DNA of 6,152 nt. Source: Actinomycetes bacterium (GTDB taxonomy: Bacteria; Actinomycetota; Actinomycetes; Streptosporangiales; Streptosporangiaceae). Where the stretch lies: positions 1-6,152 of the forward strand of contig JAOPYP010000557.1 of NCBI GenBank assembly GCA_025964635.1. Reading direction: 5' to 3'. Position 1 is the first letter of the stretch. Each line of letters starts with the position of its first letter. Below the pieces are notes generated by a model. It was not told the DNA's origin. It did not search any database and worked only from the letters and a program-made list of their open reading frames with translations. Of this stretch, positions 1-4,891 are shown one piece after another. The position numbers were made by a program, and so were the translations under genes.

Positions 1-600
1 GTGCGCGGCCGGCCCCTGCGGGCCGGCGACGTGCCCGCTGCCCTCGCGGACACCGATCTCCTGGTCGCGGCCTCCGGCGCGGCCGCACCGGCCGTGCCCG
101 CCGGCGAGGTGCGGGCGGCCCGGTCCCGGGGCCCCCACCGGCCGCTGTTCGTCCTCGACCTGGGTATGCCCCCCGGCGTCGAGCCGGCCGTCGGGCAGCT
201 GCCCGGGGTCACGCTCACGGATCTCACCGCTCTCGGCCGGCACCTGGCCGGCCGCGACGTACCGGACCAGATCCCCCAGGTCCGCGCCATCGTCGCCGCC
301 GAGGCGGCCGCGTATATGAACCGCCAGGAACAAGCCGCCGCGGCGCCCGTCATCGCCGCGATGCACGCCCACATCACGCAGCTCGCCGACGCCGAACTGG
401 CCCGGCTGCAGGACCGGCTCCCGGGCCTCAGCGACCAGCAGCGGGCCGAGACGGCGGCAACCGTCCACCGCATCCTGCGCAAGGTCCTGCACCGGCCAAC
501 CGTCCGGGCCCGGCAGTTCTCCGCCGGCCCGGACGGGCCTGCCTATCTCGAAGCGCTGCGACAGCTGTTTGACCTCAGTCCAGGCCAGGCCGGGCCATGA
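1..600 (+). CDS. hemA: Glutamyl-tRNA reductase, C-terminal part (5' truncated by window)
   Basis: Glutamyl-tRNA reductase makes glutamate-1-semialdehyde from glutamyl-tRNA with NADPH, the committed step of C5-pathway tetrapyrrole synthesis in the cytoplasm. The visible 199 residues match the end of the NADPH-binding domain (DLLVAASGA at 19-27, then PLFVLDLGMPPGVEP at 48-62, matching the family's D-x-A-x-PRD-x-x-P strand) and the helical dimerisation domain (about 88-199, with RKVLHRPTVRAR at 160-171 and the closing YLEALRQLFDL). The family is usually about 400-450 residues, so the N-terminal catalytic domain with the active-site Cys lies left of the window. The GTG at base 1 is therefore an internal codon. 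In the PRD motif the Arg is replaced by Pro (MPPG), so this is a somewhat divergent copy, possibly a second paralogue. The stop overlaps the hemC start (ATGA), indicating translational coupling. Confidence 0.9.
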   Translation: MRGRPLRAGDVPAALADTDLLVAASGAAAPAVPAGEVRAARSRGPHRPLFVLDLGMPPGVEPAVGQLPGVTLTDLTALGRHLAGRDVPDQIPQVRAIVAAEAAAYMNRQEQAAAAPVIAAMHAHITQLADAELARLQDRLPGLSDQQRAETAATVHRILRKVLHRPTVRARQFSAGPDGPAYLEALRQLFDLSPGQAGP

Positions 601-1571
601 GTAGCCTCCCGCGCCGCCAGCGTCCGCTGCGGCTGGGCACCCGCGGCAGCCCGCTCGCGCTGGCCCAGGCCGGCCAGATCGCCCGGCAGTTGCTGGAGCG
701 GTGCGGCCGGCCGGCCGTCCTGGTCACGGTCACCACGCCGGGGGACGAGTCGGCCGCGCCGGTCGAACGGCTCGGCACGACCGGGGTGTTCACCACCACC
801 CTGCGCGCGGCGTTGCTGCGCGGCGCGGTCGACCTCGTCGTCCACTCCGCCAAGGACCTGCCGACCGCGACGGTACCGGGGCTCCAGGTGGCGGCGTTCC
901 CAGCCCGCGCCGACCCGCGCGACGCGCTGGTCTGGCCGGGCGGGACCAGCCTCAGCGCGCTGCCGGGCGGGGCGCGGATCGGCACCGGCTCACCCCGGCG
1001 GGCCGCCCTGCTGCGCGCCACCGGCCGCCACCTGCGGGTCGTGCCGGTGCGCGGCAACGTCGGTACCCGCCTGCGCAAGCTCGCCGGCGGCGAGGTCGAC
1101 GCTCTCGTCCTGGCCGTGGCGGGCCTGTCGAGACTCGGACTGCTCGACGCCACCGTCACGCCGCTGCACCCCTCGCTGCTGATGCCCGCCCCGGCGCAGG
1201 GGGTGCTGGCCGTCGAGTGCCGGACCGACGACCCGGTCACGGCCGCCCAGCTGCGGACCCTCGATCACGCACCAACCCGGGCCGCCGCGACCACCGAGCG
1301 CGGCTTCCTCGCCGCGCTCGGCGCCGGCTGCAGTGCGCCGGTCGGTGCCCTGGCCACACTGGCCGCGGGGGCCGGAGGCGAACCAGCCGTCCGCCTGTCA
1401 GGTGTCATCGCCGCCCCGGACGGCTCCAGTGTGATCCGGGCGCAGGCGACTGGCGTGGCCGGCGACGGCGACGCGCTCGGCCGCCGGCTGGCTCACATGC
1501 TGCTCCAGGAGGGTGGCGCTGCCCTGCTCGACCGGACGCCGCACGGGATCCCCGCGATGCGATCGTGGTGA
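597..1571 (+). CDS. hemC: Hydroxymethylbilane synthase (porphobilinogen deaminase)
   Basis: This enzyme joins four porphobilinogen molecules into hydroxymethylbilane in the heme pathway. The 324-residue length is close to the family's usual 300-320. Motifs in order: LRLGTRGSPLALAQA (11-25), VVHSAKDLPT (81-90, with Asp87 at the position of the catalytic Asp), GTGSPRRAALLR (129-140), VRGNVGTRL (151-159), DALVLAVAGLSRLG (168-181), APAQGVLAVE (198-207) and GCSAPVG (244-250). Cys245 is the expected attachment point of the dipyrromethane cofactor. All key residues appear intact. The ATG overlaps the hemA stop and lacks a strong Shine-Dalgarno sequence, which fits coupled translation with hemA. The usual next gene, hemD/uroporphyrinogen synthase, is absent: a hairpin and a response regulator follow. 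The gene could be a second copy serving the nearby catalase, but the window cannot show that. Confidence 0.96.
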   Translation: MSSLPRRQRPLRLGTRGSPLALAQAGQIARQLLERCGRPAVLVTVTTPGDESAAPVERLGTTGVFTTTLRAALLRGAVDLVVHSAKDLPTATVPGLQVAAFPARADPRDALVWPGGTSLSALPGGARIGTGSPRRAALLRATGRHLRVVPVRGNVGTRLRKLAGGEVDALVLAVAGLSRLGLLDATVTPLHPSLLMPAPAQGVLAVECRTDDPVTAAQLRTLDHAPTRAAATTERGFLAALGAGCSAPVGALATLAAGAGGEPAVRLSGVIAAPDGSSVIRAQATGVAGDGDALGRRLAHMLLQEGGAALLDRTPHGIPAMRSW

Positions 1572-1596
1572 GCGACCTGGGCCCGGACGAGGTCGC
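1572..1596 (+). terminator. Hairpin just after hemC, possible terminator
   Basis: GCGACCT (1572-1578) pairs perfectly with AGGTCGC (1590-1596) across an 11-base loop, starting one base after the hemC stop. No T-run follows, as is common for high-GC actinobacterial terminators. The stem is short, so termination is plausible but not certain. If real, it separates hemA-hemC transcription from the response regulator gene. Confidence 0.4.
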
Positions 1597-1609
1597 GGGG
1601 CACGGCGGG

Positions 1610-1626
1610 ATTCCTGCTAGCTGCAA
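1610..1626 (-). repeat. 17-bp repeat, copy 1 (inverted)
   Basis: On the minus strand this reads TTGCAGCTAGCAGGAAT, identical over 17 of 17 bases to 2076-2092 and 3977-3993 on the plus strand. It lies between hemC and the response regulator gene, 34 bases before the latter's ATG. Homology to the other copies does not clearly extend beyond the 17 bases. It could be an operator working in either orientation. Copies 1 and 2 form a perfect inverted pair around the response regulator gene. Confidence 0.85.
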
Positions 1627-1660
1627 TGCCGCGACGCTGAATCCCTGTCAGCATGATCGA

Positions 1661-2029
1661 ATGCCGCTGCGGTGCCTGCTCGTTGATGACAACCGTGCCT
1701 TCCTTGAGGCGGCCAGCGTTCTTCTGGAGCGTGAGGGCGTGACGGTGGCGGGCGTGGCCTCGAACACCGCCGGAGCACTCCGGCAGGCCCGCGCGCTGCG
1801 GCCGGACGTCATCCTCGTCGACATCGGGCTCGGCGACGAGAGCGGATTTGACCTGGCCCGGCTCCTGGCCCAGGACGGTGACGGGTGCGGCGCCCCGGTG
1901 ATCCTGATCTCGATGGGTGCTGAAGCGGACTATGCGGATCTGATCGGCGAGAGCCCGGCCGCCGGGTTCCTGCCGAAATCGGAATTGTCGGCGCGGGGGA
2001 TTGGCCGGGTCCTCGGCCACAGGCCGTAA
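1661..2029 (+). CDS. Single-domain response regulator (receiver domain only)
   Basis: The 122-residue protein consists of one CheY-like receiver domain. The landmarks are present: acidic pair Asp9-Asp10 (LLVDDN), phospho-acceptor Asp54 (DVILVDIGLGDESG), switch Ser84 (VILISMG), and conserved Lys106 followed by Ser (FLPKSEL) where many receivers have KP. No DNA-binding or enzymatic output domain follows, so it would act by protein-protein contact or as a phosphate shuttle. No histidine kinase lies in the window, so the partner is unknown. The ATG at 1661 is the only start that leaves a complete, minimal receiver. The open frame extends upstream but that part is not receiver-like. No good Shine-Dalgarno precedes it, so translation may be leaderless or weak. 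The gene sits alone between inverted copies of the 17-bp repeat. Confidence 0.85.
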   Translation: MPLRCLLVDDNRAFLEAASVLLEREGVTVAGVASNTAGALRQARALRPDVILVDIGLGDESGFDLARLLAQDGDGCGAPVILISMGAEADYADLIGESPAAGFLPKSELSARGIGRVLGHRP

Positions 2030-2075
2030 ACGGCGCGCGGGCCGGCTGGTCCTCACGCGCAGCCATTCAGTGCAC

Positions 2076-2092
2076 TTGCAGCTAGCAGGAAT
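2076..2092 (+). repeat. 17-bp repeat, copy 2
   Basis: TTGCAGCTAGCAGGAAT, identical to copy 3 (3977-3993) and to the reverse complement of copy 1 (1610-1626). It starts 147 bases upstream of the whiB-like ATG and contains the palindromic hexamer GCTAGC. Confidence 0.9.
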
Positions 2093-2144
2093 ATAGCCGG
2101 TCGGGCTAGCTGGGGCGGCAGATGGCCGCTGGCGGCGATGGCGG
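2076..2144 (+). promoter_or_regulatory. Duplicated upstream module, whiB copy
   Basis: The region holds the 17-bp repeat, a second GCTAGC (2105-2110), GGG, ATGGCCGCTGG (2122-2132) and CGATG-G-CGG. The same elements occur in the same order at 3977-4044 upstream of the aquaporin gene. By eye, 2105-2144 and 4005-4044 align without gaps at 29 of 40 positions. The spacer between the two GCTAGC boxes is 12 bases here and 11 there. Preserved order and spacing suggest a regulatory region, promoter-operator or structured leader. I see no convincing -35/-10 pair conserved in both copies. Confidence 0.7.
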
Positions 2145-2207
2145 GTGATCGCCGGGGCGAAATAGTTAGGTGGCCGGGGCGTGATAAGGCAGGCCCCGGG
2201 CCCGCGT

Positions 2208-2214
2208 AAAGGAG
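2208..2214 (+). promoter_or_regulatory. Ribosome binding site of whiB-like gene
   Basis: AAAGGAG lies 8 bases before ATG 2223. It fixes that start over the in-frame GTG at 2181, which would add 14 residues not typical of the family. Confidence 0.8.
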
Positions 2215-2222
2215 AAAGCCCG

Positions 2223-2510
2223 ATGAGTGACATGAGCCAGCGCCTTCTCCCGCACCGGCCCGCGCCCGAGGACACGGACTGGCGGGCCCAGGCCGCCTGC
2301 CGCGACGTGGATCCCGAGCTGTTCTTCCCGGTCAGCACGTCGGGTGCCTCGGTGCCTCAGATCGAGGACGCCAAGCAGGTATGCCGGACGTGTGCGGTGT
2401 GCGGAGCGTGCCTGCGGTGGGCCCTGGAGCGCGGCGAGAACGCTGGTGTCTGGGGCGGCACCACCGAGGACGAGCGGCGCAAGGTCAGGCTGCTCCGTCA
2501 GGCCGTATGA
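2223..2510 (+). CDS. WhiB-family iron-sulfur transcriptional regulator
   Basis: WhiB-like (Wbl) proteins carry a [4Fe-4S] cluster that senses O2 or NO. Many act by binding region 4 of the primary sigma factor. This 95-residue protein has the four expected ligands: Cys26 in AACRDVDPELFFP, then Cys54, Cys57 and Cys63 in the C-x2-C-x5-C pattern. The GVWGG turn follows (75-79), then a basic tail, TTEDERRKVRLLRQ, typical of the DNA-contacting end. An extra Cys60 inside the x5 segment is unusual. The length suits a small Wbl protein. I cannot assign it to a named subclass such as WhiB1-7. The stop overlaps a possible ATG (2507) of the MFS gene, so the two are probably co-transcribed. A repeat-containing module lies upstream. 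Confidence 0.95.
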   Translation: MSDMSQRLLPHRPAPEDTDWRAQAACRDVDPELFFPVSTSGASVPQIEDAKQVCRTCAVCGACLRWALERGENAGVWGGTTEDERRKVRLLRQAV

Positions 2511-2511
2511 G

Positions 2512-2531
2512 GGATGAATGGGCGCTGGCCA
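2512..2531 (+). repeat. Partial copy of upstream module before MFS gene
   Basis: This 20-base stretch matches 4016-4035 at 18 of 20 positions (GGATGAATGG, then CGCTGG, then CA). It also shares its ATGG-CGCTGG core with 2122-2132. Here it abuts the ribosome binding site block directly. Upstream of the aquaporin gene, 54 bases (4036-4089) separate the two blocks. Part of the module therefore seems to have been lost where the MFS gene joins whiB. Confidence 0.65.
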
Positions 2532-2580
2532 GGAGGATGCAGATGGCGGACGTCGTCACGCGCGAACCAGGACCGGCAGT
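2531..2580 (+). repeat. Shared ribosome-binding-site and leader block, MFS copy
   Basis: This block covers AGGAGG (2531-2536), the ATG at 2543 and about the first 12 codons. It aligns without gaps to 4090-4139 at 45 of 50 positions. The mismatches are at 2538, 2555, 2571, 2573 and 2577. The downstream genes are unrelated (MFS versus MIP channel), so the block is a duplicated translation-initiation segment and not gene homology. Confidence 0.85.
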
Positions 2581-3805
2581 AACCGACCGGCCCTGTGCCG
2601 ACTGCCTTGACCATTCGCTGGCGGCCGGGCGGGCCGGGCCGGCCGCTCCCCGCCAAGTCGCGTTCTGGCTGGTCGCCCTGGTTTTGACCATTACCATGCT
2701 CGGCACGACCCTGCCGACCCCGCTCTACGTCATCTACCAAGCTCAGTGGCGTTTCTCCGCGGCCGTCGTGACGGTGACCTTCGCCGTCTACGCCGCCGCG
2801 GTACTGGCCACCCTGCTGCTGGCGGGGCGGGCCTCCGACCAGGCCGGGCGCAGGCCGGTGCTGGCCGCCGCCCTCGGCTGCGGCGCGCTGAGCACAGTCG
2901 TGTTCATCCTTGCCCCCAACGTGGGGGTACTGTTCGCCGCCCGGATCCTGTCCGGGCTGTCCGCCGGCCTGATGACCGGCACGGCGACCGCCGCGCTCAC
3001 CGAGCTGGTCCCGGCCTCGGCCAGCCGCCGGGCCTCCCTGGTCGCCACGGCCGCGAATATGGGCGGCCTCGGCCTGGGCCCGCTCATCGCCGGGCTCTTC
3101 GCCCAGTACGCACCCCAGCCAACGGTCCTGGTGTTCGAGCTATACCTGGCCGTACTGGCGGCCGCCGGCCTGTGCTTGCTCCTGGTCCCCGAAACGGTGA
3201 GCCCGCGCCAGCGGCCCGCTGTGCGCTTCGCCGGCCTGAGCATCCCCGAGCAGGGCCGGAGCGAGTTCATCGCCGCCGGCGCCGCAGCTTTCGCCGCCTT
3301 CTCCCTGCTCGGGCTCTTCAGCGCGCTGGCACCCACGTTCCTCGGGAACGTGCTGCACGAGCACAGCCATGCCGTCCAGGGTGCGGTCGTGTTCGGCCTG
3401 CTGGCGGCGGGGACCGTCACGCAGCTCCTGGTGGCCCGGTTCGCCAGCCGCCTGGTCATGACGGCTGGCCTGGGCGTGTTCCTGGCCGGGCTGGCCCTGA
3501 TCGTCGCCGCCTTGTCCCGGGCCGACATGGCGCTGTTCCTGGCCGGGACGGTCGTGGGAGGCGTGGCCGTGGGTGCCGTCTTCCTGGGCAGCCTGGCCAC
3601 GGCCAATCGCCTGGCCCCGCCCGGGCGGCGCGGTCAGGTCATCTCCACCTACTTTGTCCTGTGTTATAGCGGCCTCATTATCCCCGTGGTCGGCATCGGG
3701 GTGGCCTCCGAGTTCATCGGGGACTTCCCGGCCGTGCTCGCACTGTCTATCGTGCTCGCCGGAGTGTGCCTATTCTCCCTGCACCGCATCAGAAACTCCC
3801 GATAG
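2543..3805 (+). CDS. MFS transporter, 12-TM, drug-exporter-like
   Basis: The 420-residue membrane protein has about twelve hydrophobic segments, near 39-58, 74-95, 105-123, 127-150, 166-188, 195-215, 243-266, 280-298, 305-324, 328-350, 366-388 and 395-413. MFS motif A appears after TM2 (GRASDQAGRRPVL, 95-107). TM5 carries a Gly-rich GLGLGPLIAGLF (175-186), resembling the antiporter motif C of proton-coupled exporters. Export of a small molecule is therefore the best guess; the substrate is unknown. I chose ATG 2543 because AGGAGG lies 6 bases upstream and the aquaporin gene uses the equivalent start. An alternative in-frame ATG at 2507 overlaps the whiB stop and would add 12 residues. The 38-residue N-terminal tail before TM1 begins MADVVTREP, as in the aquaporin, and contains a CADC pair (Cys18, Cys21). 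It is probably co-transcribed with whiB and ends before a strong hairpin. Confidence 0.9.
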   Translation: MADVVTREPGPAVTDRPCADCLDHSLAAGRAGPAAPRQVAFWLVALVLTITMLGTTLPTPLYVIYQAQWRFSAAVVTVTFAVYAAAVLATLLLAGRASDQAGRRPVLAAALGCGALSTVVFILAPNVGVLFAARILSGLSAGLMTGTATAALTELVPASASRRASLVATAANMGGLGLGPLIAGLFAQYAPQPTVLVFELYLAVLAAAGLCLLLVPETVSPRQRPAVRFAGLSIPEQGRSEFIAAGAAAFAAFSLLGLFSALAPTFLGNVLHEHSHAVQGAVVFGLLAAGTVTQLLVARFASRLVMTAGLGVFLAGLALIVAALSRADMALFLAGTVVGGVAVGAVFLGSLATANRLAPPGRRGQVISTYFVLCYSGLIIPVVGIGVASEFIGDFPAVLALSIVLAGVCLFSLHRIRNSR

Positions 3806-3835
3806 CGCGGGGGATCGGGCGGCAGGATTCTGGCC

Positions 3836-3876
3836 GGAGGTCCGGGTGGCAGCGTTCTCGCGCCACCCGGACTTCC
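3836..3876 (+). terminator. Strong hairpin after MFS gene, likely terminator
   Basis: A 15-base arm at 3836-3850 pairs with 3862-3876 with one non-Watson-Crick position (11 continuous pairs GTCCGGGTGGC/GCCACCCGGAC). The loop is 11 bases. It lies 31 bases past the MFS stop. There is no T-run, as is usual in high-GC actinobacteria. It probably ends the whiB-MFS transcript. Confidence 0.7.
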
Positions 3877-3976
3877 GCTAATGACCACAATGGCGCAGCC
3901 GCGCCCATTCCTCATCCCGGCAGGCGGCCAACCCGGCTACCGGCTAGCAGGGGTTCTGGCCGGATCACCAGGATGG

Positions 3977-3993
3977 TTGCAGCTAGCAGGAAT
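3977..3993 (+). repeat. 17-bp repeat, copy 3
   Basis: TTGCAGCTAGCAGGAAT, identical to copy 2 in the same orientation 1901 bases upstream and to copy 1 in inverted orientation. Copies 2 and 3 form direct repeats around whiB and the MFS gene. Confidence 0.9.
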
Positions 3994-4044
3994 CGGTTAG
4001 TTCCGCTAGCCGGGAGGATGAATGGCCGCTGGTCACGATGACGG
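3977..4044 (+). promoter_or_regulatory. Duplicated upstream module, aquaporin copy
   Basis: This is the counterpart of 2076-2144 upstream of whiB: the 17-bp core, an 11-base spacer, GCTAGC, GGG, ATGGCCGCTGG (4022-4032) and CGATG-CGG. Outside the exact core the copies have diverged to roughly three quarters identity. That pattern suggests functional constraint on the core and on ATGGCCGCTGG. GGGAGG at 4012-4017 followed by ATG at 4022 could also start a short upstream reading frame (to 4138) overlapping the aquaporin start. Confidence 0.7.
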
Positions 4045-4089
4045 CCGGACCACATACGCGGAATCGTTGAGCGTGTCACAGGAAACTCA

Positions 4090-4139
4090 AGGAGGAAGCA
4101 GATGGCGGACGTCATCACGCGCGAACCAGAATCGGTAGT
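4090..4139 (+). repeat. Shared ribosome-binding-site and leader block, aquaporin copy
   Basis: The partner of 2531-2580 (45 of 50 bases identical). It covers AGGAGG (4090-4095), the ATG at 4102 and the first dozen codons of the channel gene. Four of the five differences are A or T here against G or C in the MFS copy. Confidence 0.85.
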
Positions 4140-4797
4140 AATTGCCGCTCCGCAATGGGCGGCAGCCACCCGGAAGTACGTCGTCGAGGCGATCGGCACG
4201 TTCTTCCTCGTCTTCACAGTCGCCGTCAGCGGGTTCAGCCACAGCACGTTTACCCCCTTTGCCGCCGGCGCGGTCCTCATGGTGATGATCTACGCCGGCG
4301 GGCACATCTCAGGCGGCCACTACAACCCGGCCGTGACCATGGCGGCGCTGTTGCGCCGTCGGATCGGGCTGGCTGATGCCGTTCCGTACTGGATCGTCCA
4401 GATCGGTGCTGGCCTGATCGCCGCAGTGGTCGCCCGCGCGGTCGTGAACCCGGCGACGGTCACGGCCCTGCACCCGTCCGGTCACGCCCTTGCGGCCACG
4501 GCCGTGGTGGAGCTGCTGTTCACCTTCGCCCTGTGCTACGTGGTGCTGAACGTGGCCACCAGCAAGGACCAGCTGGGCAACTCCTTCTTCGGCCTGGCGA
4601 TCGGCTTCACCGTCCTGGCCGGCGCGTTCGCCGTCGGCGGGATCTCCGGCGGCGCCTTCAACCCGGCGGTCACCCTCGGTGTCGCCACCGGCGGCCTGTT
4701 CGCCTGGTCGACCCTGTGGGTCTACCTGGTGGTGCAGCTCGCCGCGGGCGTCGCCGCAGGCCTCACCTTCCGCGCGCTCAACCCCGACGACAAGTGA
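4102..4797 (+). CDS. Aquaporin-family (MIP) channel with atypical selectivity filter
   Basis: The 231-residue protein has six membrane spans (about 27-44, 53-70, 90-112, 131-151, 160-179, 195-225) and two NPA half-helices, GGHYNPAVT (NPA 75-77) and GGAFNPAVT (NPA 187-189). MIP channels pass water or small neutral solutes down gradients. Aligned without gaps to E. coli AqpZ around each NPA, the aromatic/Arg filter (AqpZ Phe43, His174, Thr183, Arg189) becomes Ala55, Ala175, Gly184 and Val190. The pore is thus predicted wide, apolar and without the Arg. Plant TIP1 channels, some of which pass H2O2 and urea, also have Val at the Arg position. The start is set by AAGGAGG 6 bases upstream. The first 13 residues resemble those of the MFS protein. 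A catalase gene follows after 94 bases, which makes peroxide a candidate solute (inference). It is not a GlpF or AqpZ orthologue by its filter. Confidence 0.92.
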   Translation: MADVITREPESVVIAAPQWAAATRKYVVEAIGTFFLVFTVAVSGFSHSTFTPFAAGAVLMVMIYAGGHISGGHYNPAVTMAALLRRRIGLADAVPYWIVQIGAGLIAAVVARAVVNPATVTALHPSGHALAATAVVELLFTFALCYVVLNVATSKDQLGNSFFGLAIGFTVLAGAFAVGGISGGAFNPAVTLGVATGGLFAWSTLWVYLVVQLAAGVAAGLTFRALNPDDK

Positions 4798-4817
4798 TCC
4801 GGCCGGGGTCATCACCT

Positions 4818-4826
4818 CTAGCCGGG
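4818..4826 (+). promoter_or_regulatory. CTAG box upstream of catalase gene
   Basis: CTAGCCGGG here is identical over nine bases to 4006-4014 in the aquaporin upstream module. It is a weak clue that the catalase gene shares a regulator with the genes before it. The match is short and could be chance. Confidence 0.3.
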
Positions 4827-4866
4827 CGCAATCCCAGCCCGGTCAGCCACCCAGGACGGCCTGGGT
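4821..4866 (+). other. Two hairpins between aquaporin and catalase genes
   Basis: GCCGGGC (4821-4827) can pair with GCCCGGT (4837-4843, one G-T) over a 9-base loop. ACCCAGG (4849-4855) pairs perfectly with CCTGGGT (4860-4866) over a 4-base loop. They may form a weak terminator for the aquaporin transcript or a structured leader of the catalase mRNA, ending 11 bases before its ribosome binding site. Confidence 0.4.
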
Positions 4867-4876
4867 TCCCATGCAC

Positions 4877-4883
4877 AAAGGAG
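4877..4883 (+). promoter_or_regulatory. Ribosome binding site of catalase gene
   Basis: AAAGGAG lies 8 bases before ATG 4892 and fixes the catalase start. Confidence 0.8.
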
Positions 4884-4891
4884 ACGCAAGT

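Larger units (their letters stand above)
3877..4101 (+). promoter_or_regulatory. Repeat-rich upstream region of aquaporin gene
   Basis: I find no convincing gene here. In order it holds a degenerate repeat GGCTAGCAGGGGTT (3942-3955), the exact 17-bp repeat (3977-3993), another GCTAGC (4005-4010), GGATGAATGGCCGCTGG (4016-4032), and a 54-base stretch with no match elsewhere in the window (4036-4089). The aquaporin ribosome binding site follows. GCTAGC occurs at 3943, 3982 and 4005. It most likely contains the aquaporin promoter and operators; I could not place -35/-10 boxes with confidence. Confidence 0.6.

Noticed and set aside
701..1660. Long in-frame extension upstream of the response regulator, overlapping hemC
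   Set aside because: The extension reads as Arg/Pro/Gly-rich out-of-frame hemC sequence. The receiver domain begins right at Met 1661.
1610..2092. Insertion sequence or MITE bounded by the 17-bp inverted repeats
   Set aside because: No transposase is present, no target-site duplication flanks the repeats (GGG on the left, ATA on the right), and a third copy occurs elsewhere in a regulatory context.
2077..2097. TTGCAG and TATAGC as -35/-10 promoter boxes for whiB
   Set aside because: The spacing is only 9 bases, and TATAGC is absent in the otherwise matching aquaporin copy.
2181..2222. GTG start at 2181 for the whiB-like gene
   Set aside because: AAAGGAG is ideally placed for ATG 2223, and the extra 14 residues are not Wbl-like.
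2788..3606. 272-codon minus-strand frame opposite the MFS gene
   Set aside because: Out-of-frame shadow with biased Ala/Arg/Ser composition and no recognisable motif; the plus strand has MFS motif A and 12 membrane spans.
1610..3993. CRISPR-like array from the 17-bp repeats
   Set aside because: Only three copies, mixed orientation, spacing of hundreds to thousands of bases with genes between, and no cas genes.
3766..4041. Small plus-strand frame of 91 codons across the MFS 3' end and the intergenic region
   Set aside because: It begins inside the MFS gene, crosses the hairpin and repeats, has no ribosome binding site, and resembles no protein.
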